Assembly: GCA_012295275.1 (NCBI GenBank)
Contig: CM022678.1
Location: 15,106,959-15,170,958 of the forward strand
Direction of reading: 5' to 3'
DNA from: Chrysomallon squamiferum
Lineage: Eukaryota; Mollusca; Gastropoda; Neomphalida; Peltospiridae
DNA: 64,000 bases
Translations under genes and position numbers: made by a program
Shown: positions 1 to 19,290 of the stretch, piece after piece
Layout: each line of letters opens with the position of its first letter
Position numbering within the stretch: the first letter of the stretch is position 1
The notes under the pieces: model-generated
Database searches by the model: none
Seen by the model: the letters and a program-made list of their open reading frames with translations, nothing else
Told to the model about the DNA's origin: nothing

Positions 1-272
1 ATTATTTTTAATTCTTTATATTATATAAATAATTAATATTATAAACATCGCTATGTTTTTCACCTTATATATTGTGTGAGAAAAAAAAAGCAATTTTATA
101 TTAAATTTCTTTAGCGGAGTTCATTCATTTTATATATTTATTATTAATATTTGTAATTAATATTTAACATAATGAATAAAATCCGACTGAACTTAGATAA
201 TAACTGAGGTAAACAAAATGTCACTGAATGAACCCGTCATCTCAAACAGGTTTATAATTAGTTTCTTTTATT

Positions 273-344
<72 letters not shown>

Positions 345-598
345 TTTATAGACAGCTTTCTGGTAGACATACTTTAATATTTTAATTAATTTTTAATTCA
401 ATAGCAGATAGTTATATTTATTTATCCTTGTTTAAGAAATATTTTAAAAATAAATTACGTAATATTTGGCTCGAACAATGCTGTCTAGTTGATGAATTAC
501 GATTGCGACAAAATTTACGGCCGAAATGTCTTCCTTTCAATCAATCATGTGCATGACTGTGTTTGTCTATGTGTGTGTTATATATATATCTAGCTGTC

Positions 599-678
<80 letters not shown>

Positions 679-747
679 TAGAAAGATAGATACAGAGAGA
701 GAGCGAGAGAGTGAGATAAAGATAGAAAGATAAATATAGACAGATGG

Positions 748-835
<88 letters not shown>

Positions 836-2016
836 TGTGTTACGTGCGCAAGACAGACGCTCAGTAAATTAATAATAAATAAATTAACTATTAATGAAAA
901 CATTGGAAGTTCTTCATTACATCTGATCATTTCGTGACGTGGTTTACACAACGGTTTTACATTGCTCCCAGTATCTTCTGACCAGTCTAACGACTCTCTG
1001 GAAACCTGTAATAACCAGTGTAACAAGAAAGCTTAGCACCAACAGAATCAACGAACAGGTCGATAGATTACAGCGAATATTCCCCCGATAGTTAGTATCG
1101 ACCCGTTTATGTCTTTATTTCACTGATATAACACCATTTTTAGATACTCGGAAATTATAATTTTGTATTTCACTGAAGTGTTGTTATATAAAAAAAACCT
1201 GAATATTACAAATACTTAAATAAATGCATCTGTATCATTTTCTTAATAATTTTTGGAATTATTTTTTATTTATTATTTTATTCATGATATGATCGTTATT
1301 ATTGTTGTCATCTAAATATATACTGTCACGTATTTCCTGTCAGCATATTACATAAATATAATTAACTGTTTACTTTCCGCGGGGAACGCCCACAAATACA
1401 TACGCATGCACACACGCACACGCAAATACACATATACGTACCCAAATACACATGTACACCACAGAAACATAATATACATTATACACACATAAACACAAAC
1501 ACTCACACATACGTACAGACATGCAGACACAGAATGAAGTGCACGCATAGACAAAAACAACACCAGAGAATAGAAAAGGAAATTTTTATTAACAAGAGAA
1601 ACAAAAAAGTAAAACAATAAATAAACAATCAAAATAAATATTTTACATTCTCATTTATACAAACATCGTTTTGAGTTAGGCAAATATACTAAGTATCTTA
1701 GTTTTCACATAAACCTACTCTCTTGTTTGCCTCACTTGGTTAAACACGATAGCAAAGGAATCTGTTAAACAAGAGTTCGGAAAAAGAAGAAGTAAAGAAT
1801 TGTTTTAACATTCTAAATCATCAAACATTTATCTGGCTCTCAGGCCTTGTCCTTATACTTAATTATTATTACTGTCATACACATTATCTTAACTGTTGTC
1901 ATCATTAGCATCACCATGATTAATATTATTATTATTATTATTATTATTATTCTGTTTATATATTTATATTGTAATAAACACATTGTGCATATTCACAAAC
2001 ATTAATCATACATACA

Positions 2017-2050
<34 letters not shown>

Positions 2051-2138
2051 AATAAATACATACAAACATGCATATCTATATCTATATCTATATACAGTTT
2101 TATAAGAATATATTTACAAAATTGAATAAAATTACCAG
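1..2138. other. Gene-free stretch with microsatellites
   Basis: I see no supportable exon here. The sequence is AT-rich. It holds a (TA)n run at about 277-340, two (GA)n runs at about 600-674 and 752-830, CA-rich text at about 1385-1520, and a (CATA)n run at about 2009-2044. Open frames in this interval come only from simple repeats. The last few hundred bases may include the 3' UTR of the minus-strand gene that stops at 2139, but no clear poly(A) signal was found. Confidence 0.6.
600..830. repeat. (GA)n microsatellite pair
   Basis: Two long GA runs (about 600-674 and 752-830) are separated by degenerate GATA/GAGA text. The CT strand gives a spurious open frame of alternating Leu and Ser. 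Confidence 0.9.
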
Positions 2139-4890
2139 TTACAAAATGCGAATACGTGATAAGGTTGATGATCGTAAAAATGGAGATTTTCTGAACGCAG
2201 ATCGCAGAGATGGTATTTCCGTTAGCGTGGACGTGCGAACAAAGTTAGGTTTGTATTCTTTGTCAGAAGGAAAACACAAATTTAACAACAACTGAGCTGG
2301 CCTCGCTGTTTCTGCTTTTCTCACCGTGGGCGGGCTGCAAGCTTTGAACTCGCGTCCAGAGACAGGCGGAGCCGAGGCTAGTCTCAGTTCACGAGAGAAA
2401 GTGTTTCTTCTGCAGGACGCGGAGGAGTTCGCACGTCGAGTTCTGAACTCGTTAGAGATGACAGTTTCGTTGTCATCACCCAGAGACTTGGGTGTGAGGT
2501 GGAGGTAGACCACAGCGGAGTCAGCCGGGTGACTGCGTCTGGAACAGGAGAATTTCGTGTGTTTCTTGTCTGTGACAGGACTGTGCTTACTGGCGGACAC
2601 TGACGCCCTCTCTGCAGTGACCAGCAGACTGTCGCTGTTATCTGGCTGACGAAACTCGGGAGACGAATCATACGAAGAGTTTGAACTGCTGTGTCTGAAG
2701 GATACAGAACTTTTACAACGAACTCTCTTCACGTCGTGATGATGCTGCCAGTGACTTGTTCGGGTGATCAGCGGGGAGCTGTTAGGTCGTAGTCTGTTGT
2801 TACTCCTCTCAAACAACGAACGTCTGCAGTCTGACACGTGAGCGCTCTTCTTTCGAGAAAGTAACGGTGAAGACTTTGCATCAGATATCACGTGATTCAC
2901 TGACGTCCCCTGCTTTGTCTTTCCAGGTGACACTGAAACGACATCGCTGACAACGTTCTGCTGGTCATCCCACGACGACACGAGATTCGACTCCTCGAGC
3001 TGCCTAGACACGGAGGTAAACATGGCCGCGCCTCGCGTTCTGTTCAAAGCCATGATCACCCTGGCTAGAGGCCGTATGCTGCTGAATCCGTGGTGAACTT
3101 TGACCGCTGTTTTATCAAAGCCATAAACATTTTCTTTTTCTATAGACTCAGTGACATCGACGATGTTCATTCTCGGAGGGACTGTTTGATAATCTTGTTT
3201 TATGTAAGCAGACTTGGATAGACCCTGCGACCTGCTGACTGTTTCAATCAGTTCGCTGAAATTATTCACGTCTCGTAAGAGATTCCCCACAGTGCTAGAT
3301 CTCAGTAAAATAGCTTTCTCCAGCAGTTTCGCCTTCTCCGACTTCCCTTCTTTTAGTTTCCTCTGCGAACAGGTTCTTACTATCATCTCTCTCGATTTGA
3401 CGCTGTGGTCAACGCTGCTGTTATCGGGCAAATGTTCGTCAAACGAGCTCTCGGACGTCTGTTGTCCTTGATCGTGTTGGAAAACCTCGCTCTCGCTTTC
3501 TGAATCTGAATCAGCTTTTATAGCATCCGTAGACGTTTCGGAATTCGATTTTACAATAGCTGTTGAGTCCCTATTATCAGGATCAATTGTTATTTCATCT
3601 GCAAATGGCTCTTTCTCTTTAGGTAACACAATGTGAATTGATTCATATTTCTTCATCAGTATTTCACTTTCGTTGACTCTACGATGAGAACTGTTGTCAT
3701 CTTGCACACAAACATCTTTAGACGTCGACCTCTGTATGAGATGATGGATTTGTTTCATGGATCTCTCGCAGGAATCGACCCGGGATACATATTTAGGTGT
3801 TATTAATTCTTCAAACACTTGTTTAGGTTGACGAGAATCTGTAACATCTTCAGGCGAGATCTTGCGACTGTCAGGTAACCCCGACTCTCCTGCCTCGCTT
3901 TTTAATAATGGTTTTTGATCCGTTTGAGAAAAAGAAACTCTACGCAGTTTGGGTTTTTCTATTGATTCGTCATTAGTATCCGCTGCTGTACATTTCGCGT
4001 TGTTCTGGTGATCAATATTCATGCCACTGTCACTGATATTTCCTTTCGCTTTAAGACTGACGTCTGAAACTTCTTTGTTTGGAGAACGTGTGACGTCTTC
4101 ATTGTTCACGTCACTACATTTCTTCAAGAACGCTGTGCTAGACACTGCCTGTTTAATCTGACAGCCGGCGTACGAGAACAGTCGTCTTCGTCTAGCTCGC
4201 TCTTCCAGCAGTTCACAGCTGATCACTGCTGGTGTCTCTGCAGATCTTGGTTTGCTTTCTACGATTGTCTGATCCGCGGGTTTCTCCTCAGGTGTCTCCG
4301 TTGCCGTAGCAACCGAGATGACGTCGTTTTCGTTATCCGCTGTAATTGTTTCCGGTGCCGCCCCCAACATGAAGTGTTTGAAATCTTGACGTTAATAAAA
4401 ATGAATTAAAATAAAATGATAGATAGATAGATATATAGATAGACAGACAGACAGATAGATAGACAGACAGATAGATAGATAGATATGTAAACAAACAAAA
4501 CCTGACATGCTGATCCGCCCGTCACCGTCTAAATCTGCAGCCTTCAACATCGACATGATTTCATCATCGTCAACCATTTCACCTACACCCATCATCAGCT
4601 TGTACACGTCGGCACCGGTGATGAAGCCGTCGTTATCGAAGTCGGCAACTGCAAAAGCAGCTTTGACGCATTCTGTTTCCTCTTCATGTGTACACATGAG
4701 TTTGTTCACCACAATCTTTTCAAATTCCTGTATGTCTATTTCTCCTCGAGCTGAAAATTAGGGTGCTTACATCGTGCAGAACTTGTTCATATTAAAAAAA
4801 ACATTTCTTAAATAAGTTTCCTCATTTAAATGTTTATTATAAATATATTCTATAGGCCTACAGCCATAATGTAATAATATTATTATTAAG

Positions 4891-4921
<31 letters not shown>

Positions 4922-5193
4922 AATGAATTACAATAAAAATAGAAAAGATATAGTAAAACTAATTAGTAAGAAAAGAACGAAATAAGAGAAAAAGGTATGA
5001 TATTACGTCAGCAATGTCGTCATTCGTTTTCTGTGTCAAAGATTTCTTACATAAATTACTATAGTTTCGGTCTATTAATAGACAAAATGGAAATTCCCGT
5101 CTCACATACTACCCGTCAAACGCATAAGTATTTTATTTTTTTATCTGACATTCTAATAATCTGTATTATTATTATTATTATTGTTATTATTAC

Positions 5194-5226
<33 letters not shown>

Positions 5227-5837
5227 GAAATTTCCGTAACAGACGGAGTTAACCGAAGAGTTCCGAACGATAAAACAGGCGTCAGTAATTAACAACTGTT
5301 ATACACGTAGTTAAAAGTTCCTGTATAAGTTAATTGTTATTTCTTGTGGCTGTGTGTTTACATCTGTATACAAGTGAAATCTCTCCATGTTAATATTAGT
5401 TTCCATGTATTTTAAACCTGTATGCCTATATATATCCATAGTTATACTTGCGTGCCTGTGTATCTCTATTTTATAGTTATATTTTTATCTATGCCTACAG
5501 TATGTGTTCATGTGTAACTGTGTGTTTTATGAGTATGTGTTTATGTTTTCATTTCTTTTCCTATTAATATAAGTATCAAGTTTATGTGTATGTACTGACA
5601 CTTTTCCGAATCTGATTGTTTTTCAGTTAATATATCTCTTAGATCAGTGAACATCAACTGAAAGCGCACGTGGATAACATTTTTTATTATCATTCATCTG
5701 ACATTGTTTTCTTCAAAATAAATAATTCTGTTGTGTACGACAACTTAATACGATGATTTTTACATCGAGTGACTATGAACATTACTGCTCTTTGTAGATC
5801 TTTTCTTGGGCCACACATTTTCTATTAGCTGAATATG

Positions 5838-5936
<99 letters not shown>

Positions 5937-6814
5937 GCACAATCTGAGTAAATCTAAGAATTTTGACGTCTGAATTTGAGGCAAAAGAAGTCACTTACTT
6001 TCAATGAGAGCTTCTCTAATTAAATCTAGAATAGATTCATCATTCGGTTCAATCTCCAGTAGTCTGATGATCGGCATAACGTTATCCACGTTAATACGTA
6101 CTTCACCGTTAACAAACGCCAGATCTAAACCAGGTCTAATCTCTACAACGAAAGCAAATAGTGAAGGTATAAACTTAAAATATATGAACTGAAATATATT
6201 TTTAAATTATAATTATTTGTATACTTATATTTTTAGTACTATTTTTTTTTTTTTTTTTTACTTTAAATTACTATTTTTTATTACAGTGCTGCATATTGAT
6301 TTCCGACATTTTCACACACAAAAAAAAAAACCCACTGTAGACAAGACAAAAGGGATGGAAGAGGCATTTAGTTTTACGGTGTTTGTTTTTTTTTTGGTTT
6401 GTTTGCTGTTGTTGTTGTTGGTTTTATTTGTTGTTGTTGTTGTTGTTATTGTTTGTTGTTTTCTTGAGAAATGTCCATTATAAGACGAGAGTGACCACGT
6501 GAAGGGAGACAATTCTATGCAACTTAGCTGGTGAGGGTTAAACGTACAAGTTTATTGTTTTACTTACTAGTGAGAATTTCAGCTCTGAACAATCTTTAGC
6601 GTCCGGTTCTGGCTCCTGTAACGAAACAGTTAATCGTTTAATTACCATTATTAACACTAATTATTTTTAAACACTTATAAATTATTACATAAAGAATCAA
6701 AACATTAACATACTGTGTAATAAAAAATGCGAAAGCAATTATTAACCATGGAAATATGAGTGTGCGTGTGTGTTTGTGTATACATGCATGTATATATGTG
6801 TGTGTGTGTGTGTT

Positions 6815-6910
<96 letters not shown>

Positions 6911-7243
6911 AAAAGAAAAAATTATTAGATTCTATTTATTATTATTATTATTATTATTATTAAACTTTTTCCAGCAGGTAAGTTTGTGATATATATGAAA
7001 TTTATTAAAAATATTTGTTTATATAAAAAACAATACCTGTAGATTTCTGTTCAAGCTATAAACGAATTAAGTGTTTAGACTTTCACTGCATTTTAAGGTT
7101 ATTTTCTTATACTACAAAATCGAAAACAATTACGAAATCCCAAACATTTCAAAAAATCAATCCACTACCAACATGAATAAGTAATTGAATAAGAGATGGT
7201 AAAAGTAAACCTCATTTTCTGAAACAACTTCCTTCATTTTCAT
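2139..7243 (-). CDS. Calmodulin-like EF-hand protein with a 740-residue unstructured C-terminal extension
   Basis: Five exons join in frame: 7243-7211, 6615-6568, 6140-5999 (or from 6142), 4750-4502 and 4384-2139, giving 2718 nt and 905 aa. Residues 28-163 form a calmodulin-like core. Hands 1 and 2 are degenerate (loops around VNGEVRI and RGEIDIQE, lacking the acidic residues at 1, 3 and 5). Hands 3 and 4 are canonical: D111-D122 (DFDNDGFITGAD) and D147-D158 (DLDGDGRISMSD). The join at 4502/4384 supplies the twelfth-position Asp of hand 4, which strongly supports the splice. From about residue 164 a single exon encodes a Ser-, Glu/Asp- and Arg-rich tail with no domain I recognise, ending in basic Ser-rich text (...LSRIRIL). 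The core is likely a calcium sensor, and the tail may bind partners or a cytoskeletal structure (inference). The ATG at 7243 opens an 11-codon exon; no upstream stop fixes it. The exon 2/3 boundary has an AG-AG ambiguity. Confidence 0.75.
5841..5936. repeat. (CT)n-(CA)n microsatellite
   Basis: A run of CT followed by CA lies in the intron between the third and fourth exons of the EF-hand gene, about 60 bp from the third exon's donor site. Confidence 0.9.
6834..6906. repeat. (GA)n microsatellite
   Basis: A GA run preceded by short GT and TA runs, in the first intron of the EF-hand gene. Confidence 0.9.
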
Positions 7244-7293
7244 CTTGTTATGCACTCTCGAGTCAGGCTGGAAAATAATTTTTATAACGTTTG

Positions 7294-7470
<177 letters not shown>

Positions 7471-7479
7471 AATGTTATT

Positions 7480-10500
<3,021 letters not shown>

Positions 10501-10555
10501 ACAGACTTGTCAATAGTTAATGATATGCAGCCAGTGTGAGCGCTGCGGTGAGCGA

Positions 10556-10561
10556 TATAAA
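10556..10561 (+). promoter_or_regulatory. Probable TATA box
   Basis: TATAAA lies 65-70 bases upstream of the ATG at 10626, in a locally GC-richer stretch (about 10520-10560). The spacing leaves room for a 5' UTR of roughly 35-40 nt. Confidence 0.5.
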
Positions 10562-10625
10562 CAGTTAGTAACTAAGCGGACGACAGAGTTTCATACAGTT
10601 CGGCAAGAAGAGAAGTTTAAACAAA

Positions 10626-13904
<3,279 letters not shown>

Positions 13905-13974
13905 ACAACTGTGACAACAACATTAACAACCTCAGCGTAGACAACGTACACACAAACGTTCTGTAGTAGATTTA

Positions 13975-13980
13975 AATAAA
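13975..13980 (+). promoter_or_regulatory. Poly(A) signal of the 159-aa gene
   Basis: AATAAA lies about 70 nt after the TAA at 13902, the expected place for a short 3' UTR. Confidence 0.6.
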
Positions 13981-14085
13981 GCCCAAGAATATTATTTTGT
14001 GTTTTAAAAGTGTTCTTAAAATAAATTTCTAAAGTATAATGGTTGTAATTTATTATTATTAATATTATATTTTACTTTTATAGTC

Positions 14086-14089
<4 letters not shown>

Positions 14090-14152
<63 letters not shown>
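14090..14152. repeat. (CT)n microsatellite
   Basis: A CT run between the convergent 3' ends of the 159-aa gene and the chitin-binding mucin gene. Confidence 0.95.
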
Positions 14153-14156
<4 letters not shown>

Positions 14157-14439
14157 AAATATCTGACATTCTCTCACATCCTCTTATTATACTTAGTTTG
14201 AATTTTCGTAACAGAAATATATTACATTTCATTAAACTTTTTACAATAAATTAACCCCAGTTTTTATATAATTATGTCACGTGAAAATATATGGTCTCAA
14301 CGTGTTAAGAAAACTCCATAATATTAAATAATAATAATAAAAAAAAAAAAAAAAAAAAAAAAAATCGTACAAGGGAGATAACCGAGATATATTTGTTTAT
14401 TGAAAGCCTTTTTAACAAACTGATAGTGAGACACTGTAT

Positions 14440-17400
14440 TCAAACCCTGCACGTACTCGACAAAGTCTCACAGCGCTTCAGACTGTCATCCCACGACTGG
14501 TACAGCGGACACGGTCTGTTGTCGTACAGGTATCCGCCCACACACGACGCGTACACGAAACATCCCTGGCAGGACTGGAAGTCGCCGTTTCCCAGACCGA
14601 GGCAACTTGAAATGCAGACCGGCCTCGGCGACGTGGCGCTGAGAGGACTTGTGGTTTGCGACTGCGCGCTGGTTGGCGAGGTCACGCTCGAACCCGATGT
14701 CGTAGGCGACGTGACCGATGTCGCAGATGTTCCCGAAGTCACGCAGGTGTTTGATGACGTACTGCACGCCCTGGTGGTGTCGTCCCAGTATTCGTTCATA
14801 GGACACGGTCGATTGTCGTAGAGCAGACCGCTGACACAGGACGCGTAGACGAAACAGCTCTGACAGGACTGGTAGTCTCCGTCCGAGAGTCCAGAACAGC
14901 TGGAAATACACCCTGGGCGGACTGACGTCGCGCTCGTTATGCTGGACGTCAGCGACTGTGGACTGGTAGCAGACGTCACACTAGTTAACGACGTCGTAGG
15001 CGATGTAATGGACGTTGCAGATGTCGTACATGTAGATGACTCGTTGTTGCATGCTCTGAGGATGTCGTCCCAGTATTCGTTGCCAGGGCAAGGCCGATTG
15101 TCGTAAGTAATTCCGCCGACGCAGGACACGTACACTGTGCAGCCCTGGCAAGAAGCGTAGTCTCCATCTCTGAAACCAATACAGCTTGACAAACACGACG
15201 GCCTGGGTGAGGTAGGGCTCGTCGCCGACGTCTGACTTGTCATTGACGTCGGGCTTGTTACGCTGGTGGCGCTGGTGGCGCTGGTGGCGCTGGTTAGAGA
15301 AGTAGGACTAGTAGGCGATGTGACACTTGTCTGTGATGTGGCGCTAGTCGCTGACGTAGCGCTGGTTGGTGATGTCGCACTAGTTATACTTGTTTGTGAT
15401 TGGACACTAGTTGGTGATGTCACACTAGTAGCCGATGTGGCGCTAGTTGGTGATGTCGCACTAGTTATACTTGTTTGTGATTGGACACTAGTTGGTGATG
15501 TCACACTAGTAGCGGATGTGGGGCTAGTTGGTGATGTCGCACTAGTTATACTTTGTTGTGACTGGACACTAGTTTGTGATCTAGGACTAGTCGCCGAGGT
15601 AGCGCTAGTTGGAGATGTTTGACTAGTTATACTAGTTTGAGACTGGACACTAGTTTGTGATCTAGGACTAGTCGCCGAGGTAGCGCTAGTTGGAGATGTT
15701 TGACTAGTTATACTAGTTTGAGACTGGACACTAGTTTGTGATCTAGCACTAGTCGCCGAGGTAGCGCTAGTTGGAGATGTTTGACTAGTTATACTAGTTT
15801 GAGACTGGACACTAGTTTGTGATCTAGCACTAGTCGCCGAGGTAGCGCTAGTTGGAGATGTTTGACTAGTTATACTAGTTTGAGACTGGACACTAGTTGG
15901 TGAAGTCATACTAGTCGCCGAGGTAGCGCTAGTTAATGATGTTGGACTGGTTACGCTAGTTTGTGACGTCATGCTGGTAGCTGATGTAGCGCTAGTCAGT
16001 GACGTAGGGCTTGTTGCACTCGTTTGTGATGTTATACTGGTCGCTGACGTTGCGGAAGTGGCACTGGTTGCCGATGTCGGTGATGTCGCAGACGTTGGAG
16101 ATGTTACGCAGGTATTGGATGTGGAAGAACATGATCTCAAGACGTCGTCCCAGGCTTGTCCAGCAGCACAAGGACGGTTGTCGATGATTAAGCCGTTGAC
16201 GCAGGTGGCGTACACGCTGCAGCCCTGACACGACTGATAGTCTCCGTCCATCAGACCACTGCAGCTACTGATACACGTCGGCCGGGGACTTGTCGGGCTC
16301 GTTGCACTCGTGGCTGATGTCGCACTGGTTGCAGATGTTACTGACGTGGCCGACGTCGGACTCGTTGTCGTGGTAAATGACGTCATTGACGTGGGGCTGG
16401 TTCCAGAAGACGGGCTGGTTGTTCCAGATGTTTGACTCTGTTGTGAGGTCAGGCTTGTGGCAGACGTCGCGCTGGTTGCTGACGTAGCGCTGGTTCGTGA
16501 CGTCATGCTTATAGCTGACGTAGCACTGGTCGGAGATGTTGGTGAAGTCGGCGAAGTGGCTCTGTAAAAATATGTGAATAATAATAACAATCATTTAAAT
16601 ACAATTGGTAAAATAAAGTGTCCGGCACTGAATACCCTGAACAAATATGAATTAGACGAGGTATAGCAGATTATGTTACAGAAACATTTTTGCTACCGGG
16701 CATTTCGATATCACCTTTTCTTTACCAAACTGTTGTTAGAGAATCAGTTTCAGTGTCACCCTGGACCTTGTAAAGAATTATTTTATCTTAGAAAGACGCC
16801 GTGGTTGTCACTACCGCTCTCTACAATCTTACATCAGTTCGTTGAGCTTAAACAACCAGTAAAATGCTTCCTTGCAGAGACAGCTGACAACGCCGTTCAA
16901 GATATTACATCATTTTGATGACGTTTAAGCAACCAACAAAAATCACTCTTCGCAAAGACAACTTCTTATAACTTCTTATAAAAGTATTTCCAGTCACAAA
17001 ATGGACTTAAACGTAGAAAAATGGTTTGTTAACGAAACACACTTTTAAGGAAATTAATGTAATAAAACGTTCAGTAACAGAAATTTTGTAACCAAACGTG
17101 CTGCACGATTTACTTATCCAACATAATAAAACATATAAATGTTATTATTATTTGTCATATTTGCTCACCTTATCAGCATATCAATAATGTTTCCTGTGAT
17201 GAAAGGTAAGAATAGGTTATATATATATATATCAGATGTAACCGAACCCGATATTGGCTTTTCATAACAATTCAGGTTCGGTTACATATCGGCCACCCTG
17301 AATATATATAATAAGAAAAATAACCTATTCTTACCTTTCATCACTAATTACACTACAGGAAACATTATTAATGAAAATATTAATTAATTAATCCCTGATA

Positions 17401-17715
17401 TTTTGAGGTAAATGAATTAACTTAGTTTAGATTTACCTGCAGTCTGCAAGATGTGAAAACGTGCAGACGCCGATCACGGCGTCGTAGTGCAGTGTTGGAG
17501 AACACGGCAGGATCATCGTAGTGGCGCTGGTACACACGACGAACTGGGTACAAGACCCGCAGTGCGGGTACTGCGCCTGCAACACCTGACCTGCACAGTC
17601 ATTTATACACGTGGGAAATACTGAAATAATAATAATAATAATAGTAATAGTAATAGTAATAATAATAGTAATAGTAATAGTAATAATAATAGTAATAGTA
17701 ATAATAATAATAATA

Positions 17716-17746
<31 letters not shown>

Positions 17747-18416
17747 TAGTAATAATAATAATAATAATAATAGTAATAATTATAATAATAACACCAACAA
17801 AACCATAAGGACAACTAAAACAACAACCAACAAAACCAGCAGCAACTAAAACAACAAACAATAATAATAATAATAATAATAATTATTTTTAAGTCATATA
17901 AATAACTTTTTAAACTGACTCACTTGTTAATGCTACAGACGTATGGAACCACGTGATTGATAATAAAACAAACACTGCACAAATGTAATCTTGATATTTT
18001 CGTGCCTGTAAAAAAAAAAATAATAATAATAAATAAATAAAAAAATTATATATATTAAAAATGCAAAGTTAAGATTTAGAGTATTATTAGTAGATGACTG
18101 TGATAAAAACATATTTTCTAAACATTAGACAATTACATTTATAATTATATTATTTATGAATATTTGTAACAATACTATACACTCATCCACAAGTTGTCAA
18201 TAAACAAATAAATATTTACGCATTCACACAAATAAACCTGCAAACAGACATACATACATACGTAAGTATTAACATATTTAAATATTTACACACTTAAATA
18301 CATACACATACTTAATTGATCTACACATTTATATACCTATATATATATATATATATATACACACACATACGTATGTACGTCCATATCATTAATATAAAAG
18401 TATTTGTGCTTACCAT
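14440..18416 (-). CDS. Secreted mucin-like protein with five chitin-binding type-2-like modules and Thr-Ser linkers
   Basis: Exons 18416-18414 (the ATG alone), 18005-17924, 17620-17437 and 16561-14440 join with matching phases (0, 1, 2) to give 796 aa. Exon 2 encodes a signal peptide with a hydrophobic core (ICAVFVLLSI). Exon 3 encodes the first cysteine-rich module (C33 to about C88; pattern CINDC, C-G-SC, FVVC, LPC). The long exon carries four more modules, one at about residues 185-240 and three in the C-terminal third. They share CISSC, GDYQSCQGC, VYASC, DNRPC and WDD. Cysteine spacing resembles the peritrophin-A/ChtBD2 family, which binds chitin. Between them lie long runs of X-T-S tripeptides, expected to be heavily O-glycosylated. 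The protein is probably extracellular, in a chitinous or mucous matrix such as a gut lining, cuticle, radula, egg coat or shell matrix (inference). Modules 2-5 resemble one another more than module 1. Confidence 0.85.
15560..15895. repeat. 81-bp higher-order coding repeat in the Thr-Ser linker
   Basis: Within the 9-bp X-T-S repeat a longer unit recurs every 81 bp (tagtttgtga at 15570, 15651, 15732 and 15813), encoding 27 residues around VQSQTSITSQTSPTS. The copies are nearly identical at DNA level, including their many ACTAGT hexamers, so they were duplicated or homogenised recently. Confidence 0.85.
17183..17370. mobile_element. Foldback MITE-like element in an intron of the mucin gene
   Basis: The left arm at 17183-17220 (AATAATGTTTCCTGT, then GATGAAAGGTAAGAATAGG) is repeated inverted at 17321-17370, where one arm has about 10 extra bases. 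Inside is a second inverted pair, TGTAACCGAACC and GGTTCGGTTACA. The whole can fold into a long hairpin. No transposase is encoded, so it is non-autonomous. The family is not identified. Confidence 0.65.
17625..17790. repeat. (AAT/AGT)n microsatellite
   Basis: Trinucleotide array directly upstream (on the minus strand) of the acceptor of the mucin gene's third exon. On the coding strand it reads TTA/TTAC and forms part of the pyrimidine-rich tract before that acceptor. Confidence 0.85.
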
Positions 18417-18475
18417 TTCGAACAGTATGTCACCGCCAACTGATTTAGAGAACAAACTACTAACGTCAAGGAAAG

Positions 18476-18482
18476 TTTTATA
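18476..18482 (-). promoter_or_regulatory. Probable TATA box of the mucin gene
   Basis: TATAAAA on the minus strand lies about 60 bases upstream of the ATG-only first coding exon (18416-18414), a typical distance for a gene with a short 5' UTR. Confidence 0.5.
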
Positions 18483-18834
18483 AGTATACCATACAAAACG
18501 CCTGGGGAGTTTGAAAATTGTGTAACATAAGTCTATCTTTAACTGATTTTTCTCGCCGAAACAGCGTGTGAATTTTCAAAACATTTAAAAAGGTATAGTA
18601 ATCTAAATCCAAATTTCAGTTAAAAAACCAATATATTTTATACTGTATAATTTTAAAAATTGCTCATTAATTCCAAAGTTTGTTTCAGTTACTGTATAGC
18701 AAACTGTATATTATTAATTATATTTATTATATATAATTATTAATTATGGATGTCTGTGTCTATCGTGTAAATTATGAAAATCATTAACCCGTGATATCTT
18801 TGAAAATCAAAGTCGTGGAAACAAAGACATTACA

Positions 18835-19290
18835 ATGTCTGCTGTCTTAACGGAGTTTTATCAGTTCAAAGATGAATCTAGCGAGCCGAAGGCAAGATTA
18901 TAATCTGTGTTCATATATCCCTTTATCTCAAACATTATGTCATGCGAAAATTCTTAGTTTATCAAAACAGGATCTGCGTTCTGCTGAGAAAGTCTGTTAT
19001 TGATTTTCAGGAGAAAAATAAATTTAGTGTTTGAATTGTTGACGTAATATATATATATTTTCAGTTTATTTTAATGATACGAGAACTTTACTGTTATGTG
19101 CATGTTTCCGCACATAATTAGCGTCGTCAGTAAACTATTTAAAAATGTATGTATATATTACGTCATTCTGTGGTCCCGTTTTAAACGGGTTTAGTTTTTA
19201 TACGTATTTGTTTCTTTGTTTTTGTTATATTGTTGTTAATTTTTGTTTTGTTTATTTTTATTTGGCTTCAGGTCAGTATAATGTATAAAC
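18835..19290. other. Spacer between divergent genes
   Basis: This lies between the mucin promoter and the plus-strand gene at 19291. A 22-codon open frame at 18835-18903 ends with AAG-GCAAGA, which could be a GC-type donor, but its phase does not fit the next exon. No other feature is clear. Confidence 0.4.

Noticed and set aside
598-1026. 142-codon minus-strand frame of Ser-Leu repeats
   Set aside because: It is the translation of two GA/CT microsatellites; no codon bias, splice sites or domain.
14393-16228. Plus-strand frames of Val/Ala/Asp repeats opposite the mucin gene
   Set aside because: Antisense shadows of the 9-bp Thr-Ser coding repeat.
18835-18903. 22-codon frame MSAVLTEFYQFKDE... 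with a possible GC donor
   Set aside because: Its phase does not fit the exon at 19466 and no intermediate exon restores it; too short to support.
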